Assembly: GCA_028280195.1 (NCBI GenBank)
Contig: JANQMH010000036.1
Coordinates: 62,001 to 126,000, forward strand
Direction of reading: 5' to 3'
From: Exilibacterium sp.
GTDB taxonomy: Bacteria > Pseudomonadota > Gammaproteobacteria > Pseudomonadales > Cellvibrionaceae
Length of the DNA stretch: 64,000 nt
The translations under genes were made by a program, and so were the position numbers. The notes under the pieces are model-generated. The model was given only the letters and a program-made list of their open reading frames with translations. It was not told where the DNA came from and searched no databases. The number at the start of each line of letters is the position of its first letter. Position 1 is the stretch's first letter. Shown here piece by piece: positions 52,413 through 61,015 of this stretch.

Positions 52413-53312
52413 CTAACGATAGAGTTCCCGCAAGTAATTCCAGAAAACTGTGGCGGTTTCACTCTGGCATTGGTGGAGCCGATAGAGCTGGATGTTCATG
52501 GTAACGGCGTGCAGTGGCTTTTCGAGGATGCACAGTTGTTTGGCGGCGAGTTCGTCCACAATCAGGTTTTGCGGTAGCCAGGCGACCCCGTACCCTCTGA
52601 GCGCCAGTGCCTTCAGCCCCTCTGCCAAAGCGTTTTCGTAGACATACTGAATGGGTATTTGCCGCTCGAGCTTCGGTATGCACTCGCGGTGAACGAGCTG
52701 GCCGAGAAATGATTTCTGCGGATAACTCAACAGTTTCAGGGGATGTTCATCGCGCGGCTGGTACAGTGGTTCGCCGTTGCGGCCCAGTGCGGTGACGGGA
52801 ACCAGCAGATCGGTGCCGACTTGAATGCTTTCGATATGGTCCCCGGTGAGTTCTTCGATGGCGTCGGCCGATGAATAGCAAAGCAAGAAATTGCTCGTGC
52901 CGGCGAGGAAAGATTCCACCGCATTGTGCAGGTCATCGGCGTGCACTTTGACGAGTTTATCCCGAACCAGGGGCTCCAAGTTTTGCAGCCAGTACGGCAG
53001 AAACGATACGGTCAGGGAGTGCTGTGATCGGATGACAATACTGCCGGCGTGATCGGCAGTGCTGAGCAGCGTTTCCCGTATACCGTATATCTCGGTAACC
53101 ATGTGGCGTGCAAAGGCGAGAAAGCTGTCTCCCGCCTCGGTAAACGTGGTGGGATAGATATTTCTATCAATGAGATTGACGCCGAGCCAGTTTTCCAGTG
53201 CCCTGATACGCCGGCTGAACGCGGGCTGGGTGACATAGCGGGCTTCCGCGGCCTTGGAAAAACTGCCGTTTTCAGCCAGTGCGACAAAGTCCTCCAGCCA
53301 CTTCAGTTCCAC
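52413..53312 (-). CDS. LysR-family regulator divergent from cuyA
   Basis: 299-residue LysR protein: N-terminal winged HTH (MELKWLEDFVALAENGSFSKAAEARYVTQPAFSRRIRALE), then a two-lobed effector domain (about 90-299). The sequence resembles the HypT/YjiE group, but the gene lies head-to-head with the cysteate sulfo-lyase gene (148-bp gap). That is the classic arrangement of a LysR activator with its target, so it is the probable local regulator of the sulfonate genes, possibly sensing cysteate or sulfopyruvate. Its 3' end touches heptamer array H4. GC content appears lower than in upstream genes. Confidence 0.88.
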   Translation of the reverse strand: MELKWLEDFVALAENGSFSKAAEARYVTQPAFSRRIRALENWLGVNLIDRNIYPTTFTEAGDSFLAFARHMVTEIYGIRETLLSTADHAGSIVIRSQHSLTVSFLPYWLQNLEPLVRDKLVKVHADDLHNAVESFLAGTSNFLLCYSSADAIEELTGDHIESIQVGTDLLVPVTALGRNGEPLYQPRDEHPLKLLSYPQKSFLGQLVHRECIPKLERQIPIQYVYENALAEGLKALALRGYGVAWLPQNLIVDELAAKQLCILEKPLHAVTMNIQLYRLHQCQSETATVFWNYLRELYR

Positions 53313-53414
53313 GTCAGTTCCACATTGCCTCCTCTTTTGCCGAATATAGCACTCCTATGCCGAAAAGTAACCGCGGCTAAAACAAATAGCATTAGTCGGG
53401 AAGTTGCACAGGCG

Positions 53415-53425
53415 CATAGACTATG
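53415..53425. promoter_or_regulatory. Candidate LysR operator between lysR and cuyA
   Basis: CATAGACTATG is a perfect 11-bp palindrome, 36 bp before cuyA, in the 148-bp divergent gap. It contains a T-N-A core but is shorter than the usual T-N11-A LysR box, so it is only a candidate. Confidence 0.3.
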
Positions 53426-53460
53426 GCCTGCCATACACCTGTTATTGCTAGGAGAATTTC

Positions 53461-54471
53461 ATGCATCTGTCACGCTTCCCACGCCTGCACTTCGCCCATT
53501 TGCCGACACCGCTGGAGCCGATGGAGAGGTTGTCGGAACTGCTGGGCGGCCCGCGGCTCTGGATCAAGCGGGACGATTGCACAGGGCTGGCAGGGGGCGG
53601 CAACAAGACCCGTAAGCTCGAATTTCTGATGGCGGCGGCGGTGGCGGACAAGGCCGATACCATTATCACCCAGGGGGCGACCCAGTCCAACCATGCCCGC
53701 CAGACCGCGGCGATTGCAGCCAAGCTGGGCATGCATTGCCATATTTTACTGGAGGACCGCACCGGCAGCGCCGATGTTGAATACAACTACAACGGCAATG
53801 TACTGCTGGATCAGCTCTACGATGCGCCGTTGAAGAAATACCCGGCCGGAACCGATATGAATGCGGCCATGGACGAACTGGCCGCGGCGCTGAAAAGTGC
53901 CGGGCGCAAACCCTATATTATTCCCGGCGGCGGCTCCAACCCCATTGGTGCGCTGGGGTATGTCAATGCCGCCCTGGAGTTGCTTTACCAGAGCAACGCC
54001 ATGGGGCTGCAGGTAGACCATGTCGTGCACGCAACCGGCAGCGCCGGCACCCAGGCGGGGCTGGTTGCCGGTCTGGCCGGCGCCAACAGCGGTATTGCGG
54101 TATTGGGTGTGGGTGTGCGAGTGGCGCAGGAGATCCAGGAAAACAATGTCTTCAAGCTCGCCCGGGCTACGGCTGACTATCTCGGGCTGGCCGAGGTGGT
54201 GAAACGCGAACAGGTGGTGGCCGACTGCGGCTATGTTGGCAAAGGCTATGGTATTCCGGCAGAGAGCACCATTGAAGCGATCGAACTGCTGGCCAGAACC
54301 GAGGGCATTTTATTGGACCCCGTTTACTCCGGCAAGGGTATGGCGGGTCTGATCGGCATGATTCGCCAGGGTCATTTCAAGGCGTCTGAGAACATCGTGT
54401 TCGTCCATACCGGCGGCGCCCAGGCACTGTTTGGCTACCGGGATGCGTTTGACTTTCCGGCTTATCAATAA
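53461..54471 (+). CDS. cuyA: L-cysteate sulfo-lyase CuyA-type PLP enzyme
   Basis: 336-residue fold-type II PLP enzyme of the D-cysteine desulfhydrase/ACC deaminase family. The internal-aldimine lysine is K49 in [12 protein letters not shown], with [15 protein letters not shown] and [16 protein letters not shown] as cofactor loops. In this family CuyA eliminates sulfite from L-cysteate to give pyruvate and ammonia. Sequence alone cannot separate it from D-cysteine desulfhydrase; the call rests on context: a PSE-family exporter 20 bp downstream, HpsN-like dehydrogenase, TRAP importer and soeABC in the window. AGGAGA lies 7 nt before the ATG. First gene of the sulfonate operon. Confidence 0.78.
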   Translation: MHLSRFPRLHFAHLPTPLEPMERLSELLGGPRLWIKRDDCTGLAGGGNKTRKLEFLMAAAVADKADTIITQGATQSNHARQTAAIAAKLGMHCHILLEDRTGSADVEYNYNGNVLLDQLYDAPLKKYPAGTDMNAAMDELAAALKSAGRKPYIIPGGGSNPIGALGYVNAALELLYQSNAMGLQVDHVVHATGSAGTQAGLVAGLAGANSGIAVLGVGVRVAQEIQENNVFKLARATADYLGLAEVVKREQVVADCGYVGKGYGIPAESTIEAIELLARTEGILLDPVYSGKGMAGLIGMIRQGHFKASENIVFVHTGGAQALFGYRDAFDFPAYQ

Positions 54472-54491
54472 GTGCAATCGGGTCTTCGGGC

Positions 54492-55526
54492 ATGACAGAT
54501 ACCAGGCCCAGTTTGCAGCCCCTGCTGAAACAGCTCGCAGCGATAAAGCAGCGCTATTTCCCCGGTGTTTGTGTGGCGGTGACCGTCGGCATTGCCGCCT
54601 CTTTTCTGTCGCAGCGATACGGCGCTCCGGCGATGCTGATGGCTTTGCTGTTGGGGCTGGCCTTTAACTTCCTGCGTCAGGACCCCGCCTGCCTTCCCGG
54701 TATTGAGTTCTCGGCCGGCACCCTGCTGCGTATCGGTGTGGTGCTGCTGGGGGTGAGGATTACCTTTGGCGATGTCCTGGTGCTTGGCTGGCAGGCGGTT
54801 CTTTTGGTGTGCGTGGCGGTATTGTCAACCCTTGCTTTCGGCATTGTCATTGCCAGGGCATTCGGCTTCAGTCGCTGGTTCGGCGTGCTGACCGGCGGCT
54901 CCGTGGCCATCTGCGGGGCCTCGGCCGCCATGGCCATCAGCTCGGTACTGCCGCCCGGCAAAGAATCGAAGCGCGATACGCTGTTTGTGGTCATCACGGT
55001 TACCACGCTCAGTACTGTGGCCATGGTGGTATATCCGACCATATGCCAGAGCCTGGGTTTTTCCCCGCAACAGGCGGGTCTCTTTCTGGGGGGGACCATC
55101 CACGATGTGGCGCAGGTTGTCGGCGCGGGCTACAGCATCTCTACGGAAGCGGGCGACCTCAGTACCTTTGTCAAACTGCTGCGGGTAGCCATGCTGGTAC
55201 CTGTTGTGCTGGCGATTGGTATCGCCGCCCGTATCTGTGTGGCGGGCCGGCGTGCAGGCAGGGCTGCGGTAGCCACACCGGCTTTTTTACTCGGTTTCGT
55301 GGTGTTATTCGTATTGAACAGCCTGGAGCTCGTTCCCGCGATGATTGCGGAGGTGTTGAGCGCCGCCGCTTCCTGGCTGCTGTTGACGGCGGTGGCAGCC
55401 CTGGGCGTGAGGACCTCGCTGCAGGAGATATTGAAACTGGGCTGGCGTCCGGTGGTATTGATGCTCAGTGAAACGGTGTTTCTGGGGCTGTTGGTAGTTG
55501 CCGGTATTTTGCTGTTGTCATTTTGA
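54492..55526 (+). CDS. PSE-family anion exporter (YeiH/SuyZ-like), probable sulfite or sulfate exporter
   Basis: 344-residue membrane protein of the putative sulfate exporter family (UPF0324). About ten helices with the signatures MALLLGLAFNFL, GVVLLGVRITFGDV, TGGSVAICGASAAMAISSVLPP and FLGGTIHDVAQVVGAGYSIS. A SuyZ/CuyZ member is found with sulfonate lyases in marine bacteria. It would remove sulfite or sulfate formed from cysteate. It begins 20 bp after cuyA and is followed by hpsN after 32 bp. Confidence 0.88.
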   Translation: MTDTRPSLQPLLKQLAAIKQRYFPGVCVAVTVGIAASFLSQRYGAPAMLMALLLGLAFNFLRQDPACLPGIEFSAGTLLRIGVVLLGVRITFGDVLVLGWQAVLLVCVAVLSTLAFGIVIARAFGFSRWFGVLTGGSVAICGASAAMAISSVLPPGKESKRDTLFVVITVTTLSTVAMVVYPTICQSLGFSPQQAGLFLGGTIHDVAQVVGAGYSISTEAGDLSTFVKLLRVAMLVPVVLAIGIAARICVAGRRAGRAAVATPAFLLGFVVLFVLNSLELVPAMIAEVLSAAASWLLLTAVAALGVRTSLQEILKLGWRPVVLMLSETVFLGLLVVAGILLLSF

Positions 55527-55558
55527 AATAATGTCTCAGGTTTTGGAGTTCCAACTCG

Positions 55559-56872
55559 ATGAAGTATATGAAAAGTGCTGCCGCAGCGGGCGAGGTTGTG
55601 CAGCAAGACGAAAAGATCCACGCGACGGTGAAAGCCATGTTGCAGAAGATCAAGAGTGAGGGAAGAGCTGCGGTCGAAGAGTTTGCCCGCCAATTCGATT
55701 GCTGGCAGGGGGACTTCGTGCTGTCTGAGGTGAAGAAAGCCGCTTTGCTCGCTCAGGTCCCCAGGCCGGTGAAAGACGATATTGATTTTGCCCACCGGCA
55801 GATTAAGCGTTTTGCGCAGGCCCAGCGAGACAGCCTCAGGTCGTTTGAAATCCAGACCGAACCCGGTGTGACACTGGGGCAGCGCATCATTCCGGTGCAG
55901 TGTGCGGGCTGTTACGTGCCGGGCGGGCGCTATGCCCATGCCGCCTCGGCGCTGATGAGTGTCGCTACGGCCAAGGCCGCCGGGGTGCCCTTTATCATTG
56001 CCTGCTCGCCACCGCGCGGCGACAGTATCAACCCGGCGGTGGTCTATGCAATGGACATTGCCGGAGCCGACATCATTCTGGAAATGGGGGGGGTTCACGC
56101 AATCGCGTCCATGGCCTACGGGCTCTACACGGAGCGATCCGCGGATATTCTGGTGGGGCCCGGCAATGCCTATGTTGCCGAAGCCAAGCGCATGCTCTTT
56201 GGTGAAGTGGGTATCGATGTCTTTGCCGGTCCGACCGAATCGGCGATTATCGCCGACGAAACCGCTGACCCGATGACCATTGCCGTCGACCTGGTGTCAC
56301 AGGCGGAGCACGGTCCCAACTCGCCTGTCTGGCTGTTTACGACCAGTGAGCGCATCGCCAGGCAGGTACTTGAGATTATGCCCCTGGTCATCGCTGATAT
56401 GCCCAATGCCGGGGTCTGTGAAGCGGCCTGGCGCGATCACGGTGTGGTCATCCTGTGCGAGGATCGCGAGGAAGTGGTGCGCATTAGCGATGAATACGCC
56501 TGTGAACATCTTCAGGTTCTGGCACGGGATCTGCTGTGGTGGAAGGACAAGCTGAGCAACTACGGGTCTTTGTTTATGGGCGAAGGCAGCACGGTATCCC
56601 ACGGTGACAAATGCTCCGGCACCAACCACATTCTGCCCACCAGAAAGGCGGCCCGTTACAGCGGCGGGCTCAATGTGCAAAAGTTCATGAAGGTGCTCAC
56701 TTATCAGGCACTGGATGAAGCGGCCAACCTGCAGTTCAGCGCCGTCGGCTCGAGAATATCCAGAGCCGAAGGTATGGAGGGGCACGCCAGGGCCTGTGAC
56801 TGGCGCTTGCGCAAGTATTACGCCGGTAAAAATTGGGATTTCGAAGTTTATGACCAGAGTCGCTATGGGTAA
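55559..56872 (+). CDS. hpsN: Histidinol-dehydrogenase-family sulfonate dehydrogenase (HpsN-like)
   Basis: 437-residue HisD-family NAD-dependent zinc enzyme. Zinc ligands Q248, H251, D350, H409 and catalytic E316-H317 match HisD (Gln259, His262, Asp360, His419; Glu326-His327). AGCYVPGGRYAHAASALMS and EHGPNSPVWL are typical of HpsN, which oxidises (R)-dihydroxypropanesulfonate to sulfolactate in two NAD-linked steps. No sulfolactate-processing enzyme is nearby, while an aminotransferase, a racemase and cuyA are, so an amino-alcohol sulfonate (cysteinolic acid to cysteate) is an alternative substrate that mimics histidinol more closely. GGAG precedes the ATG. It is not the histidine biosynthesis gene, as no his genes adjoin. 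Confidence 0.8.
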   Translation: MKYMKSAAAAGEVVQQDEKIHATVKAMLQKIKSEGRAAVEEFARQFDCWQGDFVLSEVKKAALLAQVPRPVKDDIDFAHRQIKRFAQAQRDSLRSFEIQTEPGVTLGQRIIPVQCAGCYVPGGRYAHAASALMSVATAKAAGVPFIIACSPPRGDSINPAVVYAMDIAGADIILEMGGVHAIASMAYGLYTERSADILVGPGNAYVAEAKRMLFGEVGIDVFAGPTESAIIADETADPMTIAVDLVSQAEHGPNSPVWLFTTSERIARQVLEIMPLVIADMPNAGVCEAAWRDHGVVILCEDREEVVRISDEYACEHLQVLARDLLWWKDKLSNYGSLFMGEGSTVSHGDKCSGTNHILPTRKAARYSGGLNVQKFMKVLTYQALDEAANLQFSAVGSRISRAEGMEGHARACDWRLRKYYAGKNWDFEVYDQSRYG

Positions 56873-56877
56873 AAACC

Positions 56878-58071
56878 GTGAAAAGATTCAGCAAGTCGTT
56901 TACTAAACAGGAGCCGATACCGGACGAAGGCATTGATCGCGCTGTCGAGCTGATGCGCTCGGGCGCACTGCACCGTTATAGTGCCGCCGACGGCCAGTGG
57001 TCGGAGACGGCGCTGCTGGAAGCGGAGTTCGCGCAATACCTCGGGCAGCGGTTCGTACTGGCTTGCACTTCCGGGGGCTATGCGCTGCATGTCGCCATGC
57101 GATCGGCGGGCCTCAAGCACGGCGATAAGGTATTGTGTAATGCCTATACCCTGGCTCCTGTCCCGGGCGCCATCCACAACGCCGGCGGTATCCCCCTGCT
57201 GGTGGACACCAAGGCTGATTTTACCATTGACCTTGAAGATCTCGAGCGCAAGGCGGCCGATGCCAGTGTTAAATTCCTGGTGCTGTCGCATATGCGCGGC
57301 CATATTGCCGATATGGATCGGGTGCTGGCCATCTGCCGCACCCATGCCATCTGCCTGATCGAAGATGCCGCGCATACCATGGGTGCGGGATGGCGCGGCA
57401 GGAAGAGCGGGACTTTCGGTGACATTGGCTGTTTCAGCACCCAGACTTACAAACACCTCAACTCGGGTGAGGGCGGCTTTATCACCGCGGACAATCAGGA
57501 GATTATCGCCAGGGCGATCGTGTATTCAGGCTCCTATATGTTGTTTCACCGGCACTTGGCCGCACCGGATACCCGGGTATTTGACGATATCCGCTTTGAT
57601 ACACCCAATTACAGCGGTCGTATGGACAACCTGCGGGCCGCCGTTTTACGCCCGCAATTGATGCGTCTCGATGAAAACCGCGCCCGCTGGAATAGGCGCT
57701 ATGCCGCCATCGAACAGGGCCTGAGCCAGGTCGATGGTTTGGTGATTGCACCCAGGCCGAGAGAGGAGCAGTTTGTCGGCAGCTCGATACAGTTTCGCCT
57801 GCCGCGTTTTGACGAGGCCAGGATGCGTGCGTTTATCGAGCTGAATGCCGCCGCCGGGGTTGCGGTCAAATGGTTTGGCGATGCCGAGCCCAAAGGGTAC
57901 ACCAGCCGCTTTGACAGTTGGCGTTATCTGCATGATCAGCCGGCCTTGCCCAGGACCCGGGAGATACTGGCGACCGCCTGTGACATTCGCATTCCGTTGA
58001 CTTTTGACCTGGACGACTGTCGCCTGATCGCGGACATCGTCAAAGAGAATGTCACAGAGCTTGCAGCGTGA
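56878..58071 (+). CDS. DegT/DnrJ/EryC1-family PLP aminotransferase
   Basis: 397-residue fold-type I aminotransferase, a family best known for amino-sugar synthesis. PLP-contact segments are CTSGGYALHVAMRSAG, LIEDAAHTMGAG and the aldimine lysine in QTYKHLNSGEGGF. It is 5 bp after hpsN and precedes the TRAP genes, so it belongs to the sulfonate operon. Possible reactions are sulfopyruvate to cysteate, or hydroxyacetone-sulfonate to cysteinolate; neither is established for DegT enzymes. GTG start without a good ribosome site. Usual cysteate clusters use unrelated aminotransferases, which makes this unusual. Confidence 0.85.
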   Translation: MKRFSKSFTKQEPIPDEGIDRAVELMRSGALHRYSAADGQWSETALLEAEFAQYLGQRFVLACTSGGYALHVAMRSAGLKHGDKVLCNAYTLAPVPGAIHNAGGIPLLVDTKADFTIDLEDLERKAADASVKFLVLSHMRGHIADMDRVLAICRTHAICLIEDAAHTMGAGWRGRKSGTFGDIGCFSTQTYKHLNSGEGGFITADNQEIIARAIVYSGSYMLFHRHLAAPDTRVFDDIRFDTPNYSGRMDNLRAAVLRPQLMRLDENRARWNRRYAAIEQGLSQVDGLVIAPRPREEQFVGSSIQFRLPRFDEARMRAFIELNAAAGVAVKWFGDAEPKGYTSRFDSWRYLHDQPALPRTREILATACDIRIPLTFDLDDCRLIADIVKENVTELAA

Positions 58072-58110
58072 TGACCCTATACCCATGTACTTACAGAGAA
58101 ACGACAGGAA

Positions 58111-59121
58111 ATGGCCGTGAATACACTTAAAAAAGCACACTTCAGCATTACCATTTTGTTATGCCTGTGTTTGATCGGGTTGCCGTCGACCCTTTTCGCC
58201 AAGAATCTGCGTCTGGGGATGGGCGATCAAATGGATTCCGATCAGGGGGCGTTTGCCACTCGTTTCAAGACACTGGTCGAACACTATTCCGGCGGCGACT
58301 TGACGGTGACCTTGTATCCGGGTGGTGCCCTGGGTGCGGAGGCGGAGATGATTCAGAATACCCGCCTGGGGTCGCTCGACATGGCCCTGGTGGCGGTCAA
58401 TAACATCACCCCCTTTGCCAAGGAGCTGGGTCTTTTGACCATGCCCTATGTGATTTCGAATCATGTCGATGCGGTTAAAATTACCACCGGAGACTTGGGC
58501 GAGCACTGGAATGAGATTGCCGCCACCAAAGTGGGTGTGCGTATCTTAGGCTGGACGTACTCCAGCTTTCGCCATCTGACCAATTCAAAGCGGCCGATTA
58601 CTTCCCTCGACGACCTGAAGGGCCTCAAAGTGCGGGTACCGCAGAACCCGATTATGCTGGCCACTTATAAAGCCTGGGGCGCCAATCCGGTTGCCATGTC
58701 GTGGACCGAGACTTTCACCGCGTTGCAGCAAAAGGTCGTCGACGGCCAGGACAACCCCTATATCGTCAATCACTCGATGAAATTTCATGAAGTGCAGAAT
58801 CACCTGACCGAGATTCATTACCTGTATTCTCTGCAGCCGCTGGTTGTGGGTGCCAGGGCCTTCAGCAAGATGAAGCCGGAACAGCAGGCGATCCTCAGCC
58901 GCGCCGGCCTCGAAGCTCAGCAGTACGCGCTGGTTTACCAATTGACAGAAGCGGGCAAGGCCAAACAGCATATGCAGGCCAAGGGAGTGACGGTATCGGT
59001 TCTGGAAGACGAACAAGAATGGATGCGTTTGGCAAAGGAGACAGTCTGGCCCAAGTTCTACGACACCATTGGCGGCAAGGCATTTTTAGAGAGTGTGATG
59101 CAGCAGTTGCAGCAGCAGTGA
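58111..59121 (+). CDS. dctP: TRAP transporter substrate-binding protein (DctP family)
   Basis: 336-residue periplasmic binding protein with signal peptide ending PSTLFA before KNLRLGMG. DctP marks: FATRFKTLVEHYSGGDLTVTLYPGGALG, LGSLDMALVAVNN, LKGLKVRVPQNPIM, and the conserved Arg that grips a carboxylate or sulfonate in the ligand. TRAP systems of this sort (HpsKLM) import dihydroxypropanesulfonate in other bacteria. The start is ATG 58111 or GTG 58117 (better spacing from AGGAA). It is followed by dctQ and dctM. Ligand unknown; C3-sulfonate by context. Confidence 0.9.
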   Translation: MAVNTLKKAHFSITILLCLCLIGLPSTLFAKNLRLGMGDQMDSDQGAFATRFKTLVEHYSGGDLTVTLYPGGALGAEAEMIQNTRLGSLDMALVAVNNITPFAKELGLLTMPYVISNHVDAVKITTGDLGEHWNEIAATKVGVRILGWTYSSFRHLTNSKRPITSLDDLKGLKVRVPQNPIMLATYKAWGANPVAMSWTETFTALQQKVVDGQDNPYIVNHSMKFHEVQNHLTEIHYLYSLQPLVVGARAFSKMKPEQQAILSRAGLEAQQYALVYQLTEAGKAKQHMQAKGVTVSVLEDEQEWMRLAKETVWPKFYDTIGGKAFLESVMQQLQQQ

Positions 59122-59151
59122 GCTGATTTTTTCACGGGGTGAGATACGGTA

Positions 59152-59667
59152 GTGAAACGATTCCTGAAGCGGTTTTTCGACAATATGGAACTGTATGTAT
59201 GCCAGGTGTTGCTCTGTGTGTTTGTCACCCTGCTGTTCGTACAGGTGGTATTGCGAGTCGGCTTTAACCACGGCTATGCCTGGATAGAAGAACTTTCGCG
59301 CTTTGCTTTCGTGTGGTTTGTGTTCCTGGGCGCGGCATACGGCGCGCGAAAATCCGCCCATAACCGTGTGACGGTACACCTGAAAAAACTGCCGCCCCTG
59401 TGGCGCAACGCCATCCATCTCCTGGGTGATGGGGTTTGGATAGCCTTTAATACGCTGATGACAGTCAAGAGTATAGAAGTCATTCGATCGATGTTCGAGT
59501 TTACCTATTTTTCCCCCGCCCTCGACTGGTCAATGGCCTACCTCTATCTGATTTTCCCCATTGCTTTCAGCTTGATGACGATCAGGATCATACAGGTCAA
59601 TTACCTGCGTTTTTTCTCTGCGGCGGGGGTTGATGGCGTCGATAAAGCAGATACGGAGAGGGCCTGA
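59152..59667 (+). CDS. dctQ: TRAP transporter small permease (DctQ family)
   Basis: 171-residue membrane protein with four helices: LYVCQVLLCVFVTLLFVQVVLRVG, FAFVWFVFLGAAYGARKSAHNRV with the conserved Trp and Gly, HLLGDGVWIAFNTLM and MAYLYLIFPIAFSLMTI. It is the small subunit that pairs with DctM. GTG start with GGGGTGAG upstream, 30 bp after dctP. Confidence 0.9.
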   Translation: MKRFLKRFFDNMELYVCQVLLCVFVTLLFVQVVLRVGFNHGYAWIEELSRFAFVWFVFLGAAYGARKSAHNRVTVHLKKLPPLWRNAIHLLGDGVWIAFNTLMTVKSIEVIRSMFEFTYFSPALDWSMAYLYLIFPIAFSLMTIRIIQVNYLRFFSAAGVDGVDKADTERA

Positions 59668-59723
59668 GTAGTGGCCGTATGCTACCGGCATGACCGCACC
59701 ATGGCGACAGGCGAGGTGGCCGC

Positions 59724-61004
59724 ATGAGTGCCCCAATGGTGCTGTTCGGCCTGTTCTTATTACTGCTGCTGGCAGGTGCTCCCATTGTCGTCGCCCTGGG
59801 TGCCGCGGCCCTGGGCGTTTACCTCGTCAGCGGCGATGATTACATATCGCTGGTGCAGACCGCCTGGAACTCGGTTGACTCCTTCCCGATTATGGCATTG
59901 CCGGCTTTTGTGCTGGCCGGTGCACTGATGCAGTGCTCGGGTATTTCACGCCGACTGGTGCACATCGCTGAAGTGATGGCCGGCTCGGCGGCGGGGGGGC
60001 TGGGGTTCTCCGCCATTCTCGCCAGTGTCTTTTTCGGCGCTATTTCCGGCTCGGGTCCCGCTACCACCGCCGCGGTGGGTATGCTGATGATTCCCGCCAT
60101 GATTGAACGCGGTTACGGCAGAGCTTATGCCGGTGCCCTGACCTCGTCTTCCAGCGGTCTCGGCGTGGTCATTCCGCCGAGCATACCCATGGTCATATTC
60201 GGTGTTACCGCCGGCGAGTCCATCAGTGAGTTATTCCTGGCCGGTGTCATCCCGGGGCTTTTGTTGGCGACTGCATTGATGGGTGTCAATTACCTGATCA
60301 GTAAGCGCGCAGGTTTTGTCTCTCCCCCCAGGGACCCGGCTGACAGTCTGGGCAAAGCCTGTAGGGACGGCATCTGGGCAATTCTGGCACCGGTGGTGAT
60401 TCTGGGCGGCATTTATTCGGGTCTTTTTACACCGACCGAGGCCGCTGTCGTATCGGTGTTCTACACCTTGTTTATCGGTATCTTCGTCTACAAAGAATTG
60501 ACCTGGGGCGGCCTGAAGGAATCTCTCAGCTCCACTACCTGGTTGACCGGTCGAGTGTTGATCATCATGTTTGCCGCCACCGCCTTCGGCCGTATTCTGG
60601 TGGAAAACGGCATCACCGCGGTGATCGCCGCAGCGCTGCTCGATTTAACCGGCAGTGTGATCCTTATTTGGATAATCGTGATCCTATTTCTGATTTTTAT
60701 CGGTATGTTTATGGAAATACTGGCGACCATCATGATTGTGACGCCGGTACTGCTGCCGGTCATGGTCAGCCTGGGTGTCGACCCCATACACTTTGGGCTG
60801 GTGCTGGTGGTTTGCTGTGGCATTGGGTTTTCGACGCCGCCACTGGGTGAGAATATGTTCATCAGCTCGAGTATTGCAAAAGTTTCCGTAGAGCAGATAT
60901 CGCTCAAGGCTTTACCGTTTGTGGCAACCAGTATCAGCATTGCTCTGCTGCTGGCGTTCGTACCCGAGTTATCTCTCTGGTTACCGGGCATACTCGGATA
61001 TTGA
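59724..61004 (+). CDS. dctM: TRAP transporter large permease (DctM family)
   Basis: 426-residue polytopic protein with about twelve helices: PMVLFGLFLLLLLAGAPIVVALGAAALGVYL, FPIMALPAFVLAGALMQCSGISRRLV, FGAISGSGPATTAAVGMLMIP and SSSGLGVVIPPSIPMVIFG, all DctM signatures. It uses the Na+ gradient for uptake through the DctP-bound ligand. ATG with GAGGTGG upstream. It ends 11 bp before the racemase-family gene. Confidence 0.93.
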   Translation: MSAPMVLFGLFLLLLLAGAPIVVALGAAALGVYLVSGDDYISLVQTAWNSVDSFPIMALPAFVLAGALMQCSGISRRLVHIAEVMAGSAAGGLGFSAILASVFFGAISGSGPATTAAVGMLMIPAMIERGYGRAYAGALTSSSSGLGVVIPPSIPMVIFGVTAGESISELFLAGVIPGLLLATALMGVNYLISKRAGFVSPPRDPADSLGKACRDGIWAILAPVVILGGIYSGLFTPTEAAVVSVFYTLFIGIFVYKELTWGGLKESLSSTTWLTGRVLIIMFAATAFGRILVENGITAVIAAALLDLTGSVILIWIIVILFLIFIGMFMEILATIMIVTPVLLPVMVSLGVDPIHFGLVLVVCCGIGFSTPPLGENMFISSSIAKVSVEQISLKALPFVATSISIALLLAFVPELSLWLPGILGY

Positions 61005-61015
61005 AGGGGGTATAT

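Noticed and set aside
53461-54471. D-cysteine desulfhydrase or ACC deaminase
   Set aside because: Family motifs cannot exclude it, but the sulfonate importer, exporter and dehydrogenase context favours cysteate sulfo-lyase.
55559-56872. Histidinol dehydrogenase for histidine synthesis
   Set aside because: No his genes nearby; HpsN-like sequence blocks and sulfonate neighbours.
61001-61015. TTG start for the racemase-family gene
   Set aside because: The strong ribosome site AAGGGGGT lies after this TTG and directly before the ATG at 61016.
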